DNA of 64,000 bases from Nanchangia anserum (GTDB lineage Bacteria > Actinomycetota > Actinomycetes > Actinomycetales > Actinomycetaceae), in NCBI RefSeq assembly GCF_015240065.1, contig NZ_CP060506.1, positions 744,001 to 808,000 on the forward strand. Reading direction: 5' to 3'. The notes under the pieces are model-generated. The model was not told the DNA's origin. It searched no databases and was given only the letters and a program-made list of their open reading frames with translations. The stretch's first letter is position 1. Each line of letters starts with the position of its first letter. Below are positions 9,839 through 22,912 of the stretch, in pieces. The position numbers and the translations under genes are program-made.

Positions 9839-9876
9839 GAAACAAAGATGTGATTTCTCGATCAAGGAGGCTCGAC

Positions 9877-12084
9877 GTGTCAACACGTACGCAGGCATGG
9901 CATCTGCGCGCAGGCGGTACCTCGCTCATTGTCGACACGATTGGGCAGTTCTGTCCCCGCGTGAGCTATTGGGGCCCCGAGGTTGGCGACGATCCAGCCG
10001 TTGTCGAGGCCGTGCTCGAGTCGCAGGGCCTTTCGGTTCCCTCCGGCACGTGCGACATCCCTCTTCGGGTGGGTGTCCTTCCGGAAGAATCCGCCGGGTG
10101 GCTGGGCGAGCCTGGCATCATGCTCACCCGCGGAGGCCGGCTCATCCCTGTGAAGCTGCATACGACGCGGGTGGAATCGGGTGGAGCGGACGATTCGCCG
10201 TGGCCGCTCGATGGTCCCGAGGGACAGCAGGTGGGGGCGTGGTTGTGGGCCGACGTCACGGATGCCACGGCCAAGATTGAGGGACGCATTGAAATCCAGG
10301 TGACTCCCTCGGGCATCGTCCGGCAGCGCGCTCACATCCGCAACAGCGGTGACGAACCCCTCGGTGTTGCCCGCCTCGTTCCTACGTTGCCGCTGCCAAC
10401 GACGCTCACCCAGATCGTCGACCAGGCCGGTCGCCACCTGCGTGAACGCCAAACGCAGATGCACGAGGCGACGATTGGTGTTCACCACCGCCCGACGCGC
10501 GGGGCGCGCAATCACAATGCCTCGACGATCCTCGGGGCGGCCGTTGCCGGCGCCAACGCTCGCCAGGGCCGCGTCGCCTATGGGCACGTGGAGTGGTCGG
10601 GCAATGTGGATCAGTGGGTCGAGCGCACCCCATTTGGCCACCTCGTCCTTGCCGGTGGCGAGCTGCTCATGCCGGGCGAGATCGAGCTGGCTCGGGGCGA
10701 AACCTACAGCTCGCCGTGGCTGAGCGCGACATGGGGCGACGGATTCGATGCGGCGAGCGCGAAGTTCCACAGCTATGTCCGCGGCTTCACCGCGCACCCC
10801 AGCAGGCCGCGTCCCGTCACGTTGAACGCCTGGGAAGCCGTGTACTTCGCGCAAACCTTTGAGGGCCTGTCGGAATTGGCTCGACTTGCCGCCGAGGTGG
10901 GGGTTGAGCGTTTTGTCCTTGACGACGGTTGGTTCGGCTCGCGCCGCGACGACCGCTCCGGGCTTGGGGACTGGCAGGTCTCGGAGGACGTCTGGCCCGA
11001 CGGACTGCAGCCGCTCGCGCGCATGGTGCACGATCTCGGGATGGAGTTCGGGCTGTGGTTTGAACCCGAGATGCTCAATATGGATTCCGAGATCGCGCGT
11101 GCGCACCCCGAGTGGATCATGGGTCCGCGGGATCGCGAGCCGCTCGAGAGCCGTCATCAGCAGGTTCTCAATCTCACCGCCCCCGGCGTCGTGGACTACC
11201 TGGAAGATGCGATCTCACGCCTCGTTAGTGAGGTGGGGATCGACTACATCAAGTGGGACTACAACCGGGATCTGCTCGAAGCCTACGATCGCATCGGCGG
11301 CGGATACGCCGTTCATGGCCAGACCGTTGCTCTCTACGCCCTGCTCGATCGTCTCCACGAGCGGTTCCCCGATCTCGAGATCGAATCGTGCGCCGGTGGC
11401 GGCGGGCGTGTCGACCTCGGGATTATGCGTCGGGCTCAGCGCATTTGGGGCTCTGACTGCATCGATCCGCTCGAGCGTCAGATCATTCAGGCGGGTACGT
11501 CGTTGCTGTTGCCGGCTGAACTCATCGGCTCCCACATCGCATCCCCGACCTCGCACACGACTGGACGCACCCAGAATCTTCAGTTCCGCTGCCTCAACGC
11601 GCAGTTCTATCACCTGGGCATCGAGTGGGATCTGCGGCGTGCCAGCGAGGTCGAGCGCGCGGAACTCGCGGCATGGGTCGCAGCCCACAAGAATATCCGC
11701 GACGTCTCGCACACGGGCTCGCTGGTCACAGGTCTCCAGCCCGATGACGCGACGCGTGTCGTCGGTGCTGTCGCCGAGGACGGTGCACAGGCCTACTACG
11801 TCGTCATCCAGACCCGGACGAGTGCCTCGCGTCCTGCCGGCATTCTCACGCTACCCGGACTCGACCCGGATGGAATGTACCGGATTGAGGCACCGATCAT
11901 CGCGAACAACGCCGTGGTTGGGCTTCCCCCCGATCACGGTGGCCACGGCTCGACGCTTGCGGGTGCGCCCGCGTGGTGGGCGAGCGGTGTCATCGCGTCG
12001 GGAGCGTTCCTCGCTGAGGTCGGTGTCGCCGGTCCCATCGTCAATCCCGAGCGCGCGGTTCTTCTCCGCGCCACTCGGCTCTAG
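9877..12084 (+). CDS. Alpha-galactosidase, GH36 family
   Basis: The enzyme hydrolyses terminal alpha-galactosides such as melibiose, raffinose and stachyose. The 735 residues have the GH36 N-terminal beta-sandwich and a catalytic barrel. The nucleophile is Asp461 in KWDYNRD, and the acid/base is Asp527 in WGSD. The CAGGGGRVDLGIM sugar-binding loop is intact. No signal peptide is present, so it acts in the cytoplasm on imported sugar. The open frame starts at 9850, but GTG at 9877 is preferred because AAGGAGG sits 6 bases upstream. It leads an operon with the importer genes. Confidence 0.95.
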   Translation: MSTRTQAWHLRAGGTSLIVDTIGQFCPRVSYWGPEVGDDPAVVEAVLESQGLSVPSGTCDIPLRVGVLPEESAGWLGEPGIMLTRGGRLIPVKLHTTRVESGGADDSPWPLDGPEGQQVGAWLWADVTDATAKIEGRIEIQVTPSGIVRQRAHIRNSGDEPLGVARLVPTLPLPTTLTQIVDQAGRHLRERQTQMHEATIGVHHRPTRGARNHNASTILGAAVAGANARQGRVAYGHVEWSGNVDQWVERTPFGHLVLAGGELLMPGEIELARGETYSSPWLSATWGDGFDAASAKFHSYVRGFTAHPSRPRPVTLNAWEAVYFAQTFEGLSELARLAAEVGVERFVLDDGWFGSRRDDRSGLGDWQVSEDVWPDGLQPLARMVHDLGMEFGLWFEPEMLNMDSEIARAHPEWIMGPRDREPLESRHQQVLNLTAPGVVDYLEDAISRLVSEVGIDYIKWDYNRDLLEAYDRIGGGYAVHGQTVALYALLDRLHERFPDLEIESCAGGGGRVDLGIMRRAQRIWGSDCIDPLERQIIQAGTSLLLPAELIGSHIASPTSHTTGRTQNLQFRCLNAQFYHLGIEWDLRRASEVERAELAAWVAAHKNIRDVSHTGSLVTGLQPDDATRVVGAVAEDGAQAYYVVIQTRTSASRPAGILTLPGLDPDGMYRIEAPIIANNAVVGLPPDHGGHGSTLAGAPAWWASGVIASGAFLAEVGVAGPIVNPERAVLLRATRL

Positions 12085-12089
12085 CTCGC

Positions 12090-12108
12090 CCTGAGCCGCC
12101 GGCTCAGG
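12090..12108 (+). other. Intercistronic hairpin between alpha-galactosidase and permease genes
   Basis: A perfect 8-bp stem (cctgagcc with ggctcagg) closes a 3-base loop. It lies between co-directional genes without a T-run. It may stabilise the upstream mRNA or lower downstream expression rather than end transcription. Confidence 0.5.
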
Positions 12109-12138
12109 ATGAACCCCCAAGAAGATTAGGAGTACCTT

Positions 12139-13077
12139 ATGGCTCGCACCGCCCCCCCTGCCGGCACAGTCGCCGGCAGCACAGGTGGGAGAAAGCGCAG
12201 GATCCCGCTAAGTGGGGATTTTCGCACGGCTCTCATTTTTCTCTTGCCGGCAACCATTGGACTCGTCGTGTTCTACGTCATCCCGGCGATCCGCGGCTTC
12301 TACTTCAGCTTCACCGACTACTCGGTGTTGCAGCCGCCGCGCTGGGTCGGAGGCGAGAACTACGCTCGGCTGGTTTCTGACCCGCTGTTTTGGAACGCCC
12401 TGTGGGTGACGATCTATTACGTCGTGCTCAACATTGGGTTCCAAACGATCATCGCCATCGGTCTGGCGATGCTCATGCACCGACTGACAAAGTCGACGTT
12501 GATTCGCGGTATGGCGCTGTTGCCGTACTTCATCGCTAACGTCGTCATCGCGCTCGTGTGGTACTTCATGATGGACTACGAGATCGGTATCGTGAACATC
12601 GTCCTTGAGGCGATACCGGGATTCGACCGGGTCGCGTTCTTCGGTGAGTCGATGTGGGCGATCCCGACGGTCGCGTTCATCAACATCTGGCGCCACATGG
12701 GCTATACCGCCCTGCTGCTGTTCGCTGGTTTGCAGACGATTTCGCCGTCCCTCTACGAGGCGGCCAGCCTCGACGGAGCCTCTGAGACGCGTCAGTTCTT
12801 CTCGGTGACATTGCCGTCGCTGCGACCCGTCCTCGCGATGGTTCTCGTCGTCACCGTGACCGGATCGTTCCAGATCTTCGACACGATTGCCGTGACCACA
12901 AAGGGTGGTCCGGTGAACGCGACGCGAGTTCTGTACTTCTACATTTACGATCTCGCCTTTGGCCAGCTTGACTTCGGCTACGCTTCGGCCCTGGCCATCG
13001 TGTTGTTCGCCATCCTCATGATCGCCGCGGTGGTTCAGCTGAAGCTCATGCGCGCCGATGAATCCGACGAGTTGTAG
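12139..13077 (+). CDS. Sugar ABC transporter permease 1 (MsmF/RafF type)
   Basis: This is one of two membrane subunits of a carbohydrate uptake transporter (CUT1 family). It has six predicted membrane helices, the first near residues 32-54 (LIFLLPATIGLVVFYVIP). The cytoplasmic EAA loop, which contacts the ATPase, reads EAASLDGASETRQFFSVTLP. The length of 312 is typical. TTAGGAG precedes the start. Position after alpha-galactosidase suggests alpha-galactoside import. No ATP-binding subunit lies in the cluster, so a shared MsiK-like ATPase elsewhere is expected. Confidence 0.93.
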   Translation: MARTAPPAGTVAGSTGGRKRRIPLSGDFRTALIFLLPATIGLVVFYVIPAIRGFYFSFTDYSVLQPPRWVGGENYARLVSDPLFWNALWVTIYYVVLNIGFQTIIAIGLAMLMHRLTKSTLIRGMALLPYFIANVVIALVWYFMMDYEIGIVNIVLEAIPGFDRVAFFGESMWAIPTVAFINIWRHMGYTALLLFAGLQTISPSLYEAASLDGASETRQFFSVTLPSLRPVLAMVLVVTVTGSFQIFDTIAVTTKGGPVNATRVLYFYIYDLAFGQLDFGYASALAIVLFAILMIAAVVQLKLMRADESDEL

Positions 13078-13090
13078 GAGGTGTCACGCT

Positions 13091-14026
13091 ATGGCTATTC
13101 AAACGAAGCGCAGCGCCGAAGCTAAGGCGCTGGCCAGGCAGCACAACGGCCCGCGTAAGACGGTCGGGCACTGGGTGGCATGGGCCTGCCTCATCGCCAT
13201 TCTCGTCATTACCCTCGTTCCCTTCTACTGGATGCTGCGCACGTCGCTGTCGTCCATGCAGGGGCTGTCGTCGGATCCGGGCTCGATCCTGCCGGTCGAT
13301 TTCACTCTCGACGCCTACCGGCGCGTGTTCGGTTTGGTGGATCTGAAGGAGAACCTCGCTCAAGGTGGAGCGGGCGCCGCGATGAACTTCTGGCTCTACC
13401 TGCGCAACTCGGCGATTGTCGCGACGGTTGTCATGGCGGGGCAGACGCTGTTCTCGGCGATGGCCGCCTACGCGTTCTCGCGTCTGCAGTGGAAGGGCCG
13501 CAATCTTGTGTTCACCTTCTTCCTGTCGGCCCTGATGATCCCGTCGATCTTCACGACGATTCCGAACTTCGTTCTCATCAAGGACCTCGGACTGCTCAAC
13601 ACCTTCGCCGGTATCGTGGCTCCGACGTTCTTCATGACGCCGTTCGCCATCTTCTTCCTGCGCCAGTTCTTCCTCGCGATTCCGCGTGAGGTCGAAGAGG
13701 CGGCGCGGATCGACGGCGCATCCAGCATGGGCGTGTTCTTCAAGGTCATCGTGCCGATGGCGAAAGCACCGATCACGACGCTGGCGGTGCTTACCTTCAT
13801 TACGGCGTGGAACGACTACCTGTGGCCCTTGCTCGTCGGTCAGCGCGAAGAGGTCCGCGTCCTCACGGTGGCGCTGGGTATCTTCCGCTCGCAGACGCCG
13901 CAGGGTTCGCCCGACTGGGCAGGCCTCATGGCCGGCGCGCTCATGGCGGCCGTGCCGATCATCATCCTCTTCCTCATCCTGGGGAAGCAGATCGTCAACA
14001 ACCTCGGCTTCTCGGGCCTGAAGTAA
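13091..14026 (+). CDS. Sugar ABC transporter permease 2 (MsmG/RafG type)
   Basis: This is the second CUT1 permease, partner of the preceding one. The 311 residues hold six membrane helices and the EAA loop EEAARIDGASSMGVFFKVIVP. The open frame begins earlier inside the upstream gene, but ATG at 13091 follows TAGGAGG with proper spacing and gives the normal basic N-terminus. It starts 13 bases after the first permease ends, so the two are translationally close. It imports the same sugar and depends on the lipoprotein encoded next. Confidence 0.93.
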   Translation: MAIQTKRSAEAKALARQHNGPRKTVGHWVAWACLIAILVITLVPFYWMLRTSLSSMQGLSSDPGSILPVDFTLDAYRRVFGLVDLKENLAQGGAGAAMNFWLYLRNSAIVATVVMAGQTLFSAMAAYAFSRLQWKGRNLVFTFFLSALMIPSIFTTIPNFVLIKDLGLLNTFAGIVAPTFFMTPFAIFFLRQFFLAIPREVEEAARIDGASSMGVFFKVIVPMAKAPITTLAVLTFITAWNDYLWPLLVGQREEVRVLTVALGIFRSQTPQGSPDWAGLMAGALMAAVPIIILFLILGKQIVNNLGFSGLK

Positions 14027-14042
14027 GTAGGGAGGAAGACTC

Positions 14043-15416
14043 ATGCGACTGAAAAGACTCGCCGCCGCCTCCTCAATCGCGGCCCTCGCGGTAGGAGCGC
14101 TGACGGCCTGCACCGGCGAAGCCGGTGCCAGTGGTGACAAGGTGACACTGAAATACTGGCTGTGGGACTCCGCCCAGATGCCCGCCTATCAGACGTGCAT
14201 CGATGATTTCGAGAAGGAGCACCCCAACATTGAGGTGAACCTCGAGCAGTACGGCTGGGACGACTACTGGACTCAGATCACCGCCGGCATGGTTGCCGAG
14301 GCCGCTCCCGACGTGTTCATCGATCACACGAGCCAATTCGGCAAGTTCATGGGGTACGACCAGCTTCTCGACCTCAAGCCCTACATCGAGCGCGACAAGG
14401 TCGATTTGGGACAGTACGAACCCGGTCTGGCCGACATGTGGAAAGCGCCCGATGGGGGCATGTACGGTCTGCCGAAGGACTGGGACTCCGAAGCTGTCTT
14501 CTACAACGAGAAGATGGTGGCCGATGCGGGATACACGAAAGAGGACCTGTGGAACCTCACGTGGAACCCCGATGACGGGGGAACCTTCGAGAAGTTCATC
14601 GCCCACCTGACGATCGACAAGAACGGCGTGCGCGGGGATGAACCGGGGTTCGACAAGAACAACGTCGAAACCTACGGATTCTCGTTCAACGACTCCGGTG
14701 CCGGTTACGGGCAGACCCAGTGGTCGCCGTTCTTGCTGACGACCGGATGGACGTATGCGGATAAGAATCCGTGGGGCACGAAGTGGAACTACGCCGATCC
14801 GCGGTTCAAGAAGACCCTGCAGTGGTACTACTCGCTGATCGAGAAGGGGTACATGCCGTCGCTGGCTCAGGTGACCTCAGGTATCGGCGCGCTCGATTCC
14901 ATCAAGGCGGGTGCTTACGCCACGCTGGTTGAGGGCTCGTGGAACACGGCCAACGTCAAGGACGCTGCGGCGAAGTTGCAGGTCATGCCGACCCCGATCG
15001 GTGTGAACGGCAAGCGTGCCTCCGTTATCAATTCCGTCGGCGATTCCATCTACAAGGGCACACGGCATCCGGAAGAGGCGTGGGAGTTTGTCAAGTACAT
15101 GGCAACCCCGCAGTGCCAGAACAAGGTTGCGGAGTACGCCATCGTGTTCCCGTCGATTTCCGAATCGTCGAAGCTGGCGGTGAGCGCCTTCGAGAAGAAC
15201 GGCTTCGACGCCAAGGCGTTCTCGACCCACATGGAAGAGGGCACGGGCGTGACGTCGCCCGTGACCGATCGGTGGGCCCAGCTGGTATCGATCATGCAGC
15301 CCGTCACCGACGAGATCATGTCCGGCGGTAGCGTCGACACCCTCGATCAAGCTGCCGCTCGTGTGAACGAGACGATGAAGAAGTCGATCGGAGTCACCGA
15401 CAAGAAGAAGGAATAG
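14043..15416 (+). CDS. Sugar-binding lipoprotein of ABC transporter
   Basis: This is the extracellular substrate-binding subunit. The signal peptide ends in a lipobox LTAC with the lipidated cysteine at residue 23. The mature protein is a CUT1 family 1 solute-binding domain of about 430 residues, rich in Trp and Tyr that usually stack against sugars (for example YWLWDSAQMP and YGWDDYW). GGAGGAAG precedes the ATG. It is the last gene of the operon and is followed by a strong terminator. The substrate is inferred from the neighbouring alpha-galactosidase. Confidence 0.93.
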   Translation: MRLKRLAAASSIAALAVGALTACTGEAGASGDKVTLKYWLWDSAQMPAYQTCIDDFEKEHPNIEVNLEQYGWDDYWTQITAGMVAEAAPDVFIDHTSQFGKFMGYDQLLDLKPYIERDKVDLGQYEPGLADMWKAPDGGMYGLPKDWDSEAVFYNEKMVADAGYTKEDLWNLTWNPDDGGTFEKFIAHLTIDKNGVRGDEPGFDKNNVETYGFSFNDSGAGYGQTQWSPFLLTTGWTYADKNPWGTKWNYADPRFKKTLQWYYSLIEKGYMPSLAQVTSGIGALDSIKAGAYATLVEGSWNTANVKDAAAKLQVMPTPIGVNGKRASVINSVGDSIYKGTRHPEEAWEFVKYMATPQCQNKVAEYAIVFPSISESSKLAVSAFEKNGFDAKAFSTHMEEGTGVTSPVTDRWAQLVSIMQPVTDEIMSGGSVDTLDQAAARVNETMKKSIGVTDKKKE

Positions 15417-15439
15417 GACTATCCCTCCTCCTCCCTCAC

Positions 15440-15479
15440 GCGGTGGGACTCGGCCTGAGGCCGGGTCCCACCGCTTTTT
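15440..15479 (+). terminator. Rho-independent terminator of the alpha-galactoside operon
   Basis: A G/C-rich stem (gcggtggga with tcccaccgc, plus inner cggcc/ggccg pairing) is followed directly by a run of T. It lies 24 bases after the solute-binding protein stop. This is the clearest classical terminator in the window. Confidence 0.9.
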
Positions 15480-15532
15480 TGTTGTGTTTGTGGGTGTGTT
15501 GTGTGGTGTGTGCGTGGTCACGTGGTTTTGGT

Positions 15533-15561
15533 TTGACGGGTGGGGGTGGGGTGGGTAGTGT
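15533..15561 (+). promoter_or_regulatory. Candidate rRNA operon promoter
   Basis: A -35 box TTGACG (15533-15538) and a -10 box TAGTGT (15556-15561) are separated by exactly 17 bases of pure G/T sequence. It lies about 415 bases before 16S rRNA, a usual distance for actinobacterial rrn promoters. No second equally good promoter was found in the leader. Confidence 0.5.
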
Positions 15562-15656
15562 TTATGCCTGTTGCGCCGTTGAGGGCTTGGCCGGGACTGG
15601 TTCTTGTGGATCGGTTGGTGTGGTTGGGTTTCTTGGGTGTGTGGCCTTGTCTGTGG

Positions 15657-15740
15657 CTGGTCTCCGTGTTTGGGGGTTGGTTGTGGGTGTGGGTGTGTTG
15701 TTTGTGTTCTCAACAGTGTGTCGAGTGTTTATGCTTGTTT
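15657..15740 (+). repeat. Leader copy of the rRNA leader/spacer element
   Basis: This 84-base segment matches 17759-17846 in the 16S-23S spacer. Both begin with ctggtctc, share an identical 25-base GT block (15673-15697 here) followed by tgtttgtgt, and end in atgcttgttt. One copy sits before each large rRNA. The likely role is antitermination and processing of the precursor; this is an inference from position. Confidence 0.65.
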
Positions 15741-15975
15741 GGGTACTCGGCCTGACTGTTGCGCTGGTTGTTTGGTTTGGTTGATGCGTGCTCTTTTGTG
15801 GGGTGTGTGTTGGCTGGCTGGGTGGTTGGTGTGGTGGTTGTGGTTGGGTAGTCGTTTTATGGTTGGGATCGACTGGTTCTGGCTGGCGTGTGGCTCTGGG
15901 GTGTGCTTGCTCTTGTGTGGGTGGGTGTGTTTTGGGGTTGTGTGTTGGTTGGGGTTGGTTTTTTCTGTTTTGTTT

Positions 15976-20981
<5,006 letters not shown>

Positions 20982-21266
20982 GAGCCATAAATAGACAATG
21001 AACACTCTTGTAGCTCACACACGCGTGCCTGTCGCCTGGCCTGTTGTTGGTGGTGGGTGGTGCGTGTGTGGGTTGGGTGTCACAACAGACGTCACACACC
21101 CCTAGGCCGTGCCTCCTCTTGTTTTTGTGGGGGGGGTGTGGGGTGTGGCTTGCACACACTATCTGTGGTGTTGCGGCCCTTGTGGTCCGCTGCCCTAGTT
21201 TTCGTGACTGTCTCGCGCGTGTGTGTGGGTGGTTGCGTGTGGGTGGTGGGTTGTGGTGGTTGTGTT
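20982..21266 (+). other. 23S-5S spacer
   Basis: These 285 bases between 23S and 5S hold no gene. The region is GT-rich, includes a G8 run in tttgtgggggggg-like sequence near 21126, and contains the left arms of two possible processing stems: ctcacacac at 21014-21022 and the 19-base arm at 21241-21259 that pairs beyond 5S. Confidence 0.6.
21241..21259 (+). repeat. Left arm of a 19-bp stem enclosing 5S rRNA
   Basis: The 19 bases 21241-21259 are the exact reverse complement of 21393-21411. The 5S gene lies wholly between them. Such a stem would bring the 5S ends together in the precursor and offer a double-stranded site for RNase III or a similar maturase. The role is inferred; the complementarity is direct. 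Confidence 0.7.
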
Positions 21267-21384
21267 GTGTGGTGGTCATAGCGGTAGTGTTACGCCCGGT
21301 CCCTTTCCGAACCCGGTAGCTAAGCCTGCCAGCGCTGATGGTACTGCACCTTTGCGGGTGTGGGAGACTAAGACGCTGCCACAC
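21267..21384 (+). rRNA. rrf: 5S ribosomal RNA
   Basis: The 118-base gene is complete. The ends pair (gtgtggtgg with ctgccacac). Internal landmarks are cccggtccc, ttccgaacccgg, aagcctgccagcgc, gatggtactgc and gtgggagactaagacgc, in the usual 5S order. It ends the rRNA operon. Confidence 0.96.
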
Positions 21385-21392
21385 GACATGAC

Positions 21393-21411
21393 CCACCACA
21401 ACCCACCACCC
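21393..21411 (+). repeat. Right arm of the 5S-enclosing stem
   Basis: This is the reverse complement of 21241-21259. It is followed by catattttta, so if the long stem formed during transcription the T-run could also help release polymerase. A loop of more than 130 bases is unusual for a terminator, so processing is the more likely role. Confidence 0.6.
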
Positions 21412-21466
21412 ATATTTTTATGCCCGCGTGTGCGTGGTGGTGACACAGGGCGGCACGGACATGCAT

Positions 21467-21531
21467 CAACACACATCACGACAACACACACACGAACACA
21501 CACCACGTCAACACACATGACGACAACACAC
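21467..21531 (+). repeat. Two 23-base CA-rich direct repeats
   Basis: Copies at 21467-21489 and 21509-21531 differ at one base (caacacacat[c/g]acgac core) and are offset by 42 bases. The region is otherwise simple CA sequence. Only two copies exist, so it is not a CRISPR array. Confidence 0.6.
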
Positions 21532-21710
21532 GCGTCGAGATGTATGAGACACGCGGGGGGGGAGATGAAGCCGGGGCGACACCCAACAAAACGAGGGGCC
21601 TGTGCTCGTGGGGCATTGACAGGCGTCCACAGCTAGCTCGCCCCACGTGAACTCGGGGCCACGCCTCGGGTACGCTGGTCACGGTAATCGGACAATGAAT
21701 AAGGATGAGC

Positions 21711-22912
21711 GTGAGCGAGTATTCAGATCACCGCGGCTCGCGGGATGACAACTCTTTCGGGCGCGAGCCGCAGTGGCGTAAGCGTCGGGCCAAGGGTGGC
21801 GAGGGCCGCGGCGGCCGGAGCTACTCGGACGGCGGCCGCGGGGAGCGTCGGGGTAGCGGTCGTGATGAGCGCTGGAACCGTGGCGATCGCGACGATCGTC
21901 GCGGTGGTCGCACCGGTGGCGGTGGGCAGCGCCGCTTTGGGGATCGGCGTGACGGACGCGACCGCAGCGAGGGCGACCGGCGGTCAACCCGACGGTGGGA
22001 CCGTACCGATGGTGATCGGAGTTCGCAACGGCGCTGGGACGGTAACGATCGGGATCGCTCGCGCCGCGATGGTGGCGGGTGGAAATCTGAGGGTCGTGGT
22101 CGCCGCGACGACAATTTCCGCGGTCGCGGGCGGGGGGACCGCCGCGATCGGGACTGGTCGCCGCGCCATGACCGGAGTGATCGGTCGGGCCGTGGGGGCC
22201 GCTCGTGGGATCGCCGAGACCGCGATCGCGACAAGACGCGGGAACGTGAACCGCGCTTGCCGGACAAGGTCAACCCGAAGGATCTCGACACCCGCGTGCT
22301 CGACGCGCTGGCTCCGCTGAATCCAGATAACGCCGAGCGCGTCGCCAAGCACCTCGTTATGGCGGGCTCGCTGCTCGACGTCGATGCCGAGGCTGCCTAC
22401 CGTCATGCACAGGCGGCGGTCTCGCGAGCCTCGCGCATCGGCGAAGTCCGCGAGGCCGCGGCGCTAGCTGCGTACGCCTGTGGCAAATACACCGAAGCGC
22501 TGCGCGAGGTTCGCACGGCTCGTCGGCTGTCGGGCTCCGACGTTCTGCGCGCTGTCGAGGCGGATTGCGAACGGGGCCTGGGTAAACCGGAGAAGGCGCT
22601 CGACATTATTGCCGACACCGATACGTCGGGAATGGACGAGTTCGAGCTCGCCGAACTCGCGATCGTCGCGGCGGGGCGCGTGCCGACATGGAGCAGCATG
22701 ACGCGGCGCTGATCGTCATCGACGATTTTTTGGATGCTCACTCACTTGAGGACGACGAAGCGCTCGCGCGGCTGCTGTCGGTCAAGGCTGATGTCCTGAT
22801 GGAACTGGGCCGCGAGGATGAGGCCGATGAGGTCCGCGCTTCGGCGCCGGTGCTTCCCGAGGCCGTGACGATCGTCGATCTCGAAGAGGTCGCCGAGGCA
22901 GACACAACCTAC
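21711..22912 (+). CDS. Arg/Asp/Gly-rich N-terminus with TPR-like helical domain (apparent frameshift)
   Basis: No precise function is known to me. Residues about 1-180 are an extreme low-complexity region of Arg, Asp, Gly and Ser with many RDRD and RGG-like steps, which is probably disordered and RNA-binding. Residues about 185-400 are Ala-rich paired helices like tetratricopeptide repeats (LNPDNAERVAKHLVMAG, AAALAAYACGKYTEAL). The frame changes near 22680, where AIVAAGR continues as ADMEQHDAALIVIDDFLDA in the next frame. GTG at 21711 is preferred because TAAGGA lies 5 bases upstream; ATG at 21705 overlaps that site. After the shift the frame runs straight into the HAD domain with no stop. 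Confidence 0.65.

Larger units (their letters stand above)
15480..15975 (+). other. GT-rich rRNA leader region
   Basis: About 500 bases between the sugar operon terminator and 16S rRNA hold no gene. The plus strand is almost free of A and C for long stretches. It contains the promoter candidate at 15533, a copy of the element also found in the 16S-23S spacer (15657-15740), and the segment gttgtttgtgttctcaacag, which resembles the boxA-like sequence of actinobacterial rrn leaders. Open frames here are composition artefacts. Confidence 0.7.
21385..21710 (+). other. CA-rich region after the rRNA operon
   Basis: These 326 bases carry no gene I can support. The plus strand is CA-rich, the reverse of the GT-rich leader and spacers. 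It includes a 23-base direct repeat (21467-21489 and 21509-21531, one mismatch) and an 8-bp inverted repeat (cgtggggc 21607-21614 with gccccacg 21640-21647), which could be the operon terminator or part of the next promoter. Confidence 0.5.

Noticed and set aside
21467-21531. CA-rich repeats as a possible CRISPR array
   Set aside because: There are only two copies, no palindromic repeat, no further spacers and no cas genes in the window.
21616-21621. TTGACA as a -35 box for the TPR-HAD gene
   Set aside because: No acceptable -10 hexamer lies 16-19 bases downstream, so a promoter there cannot be supported.
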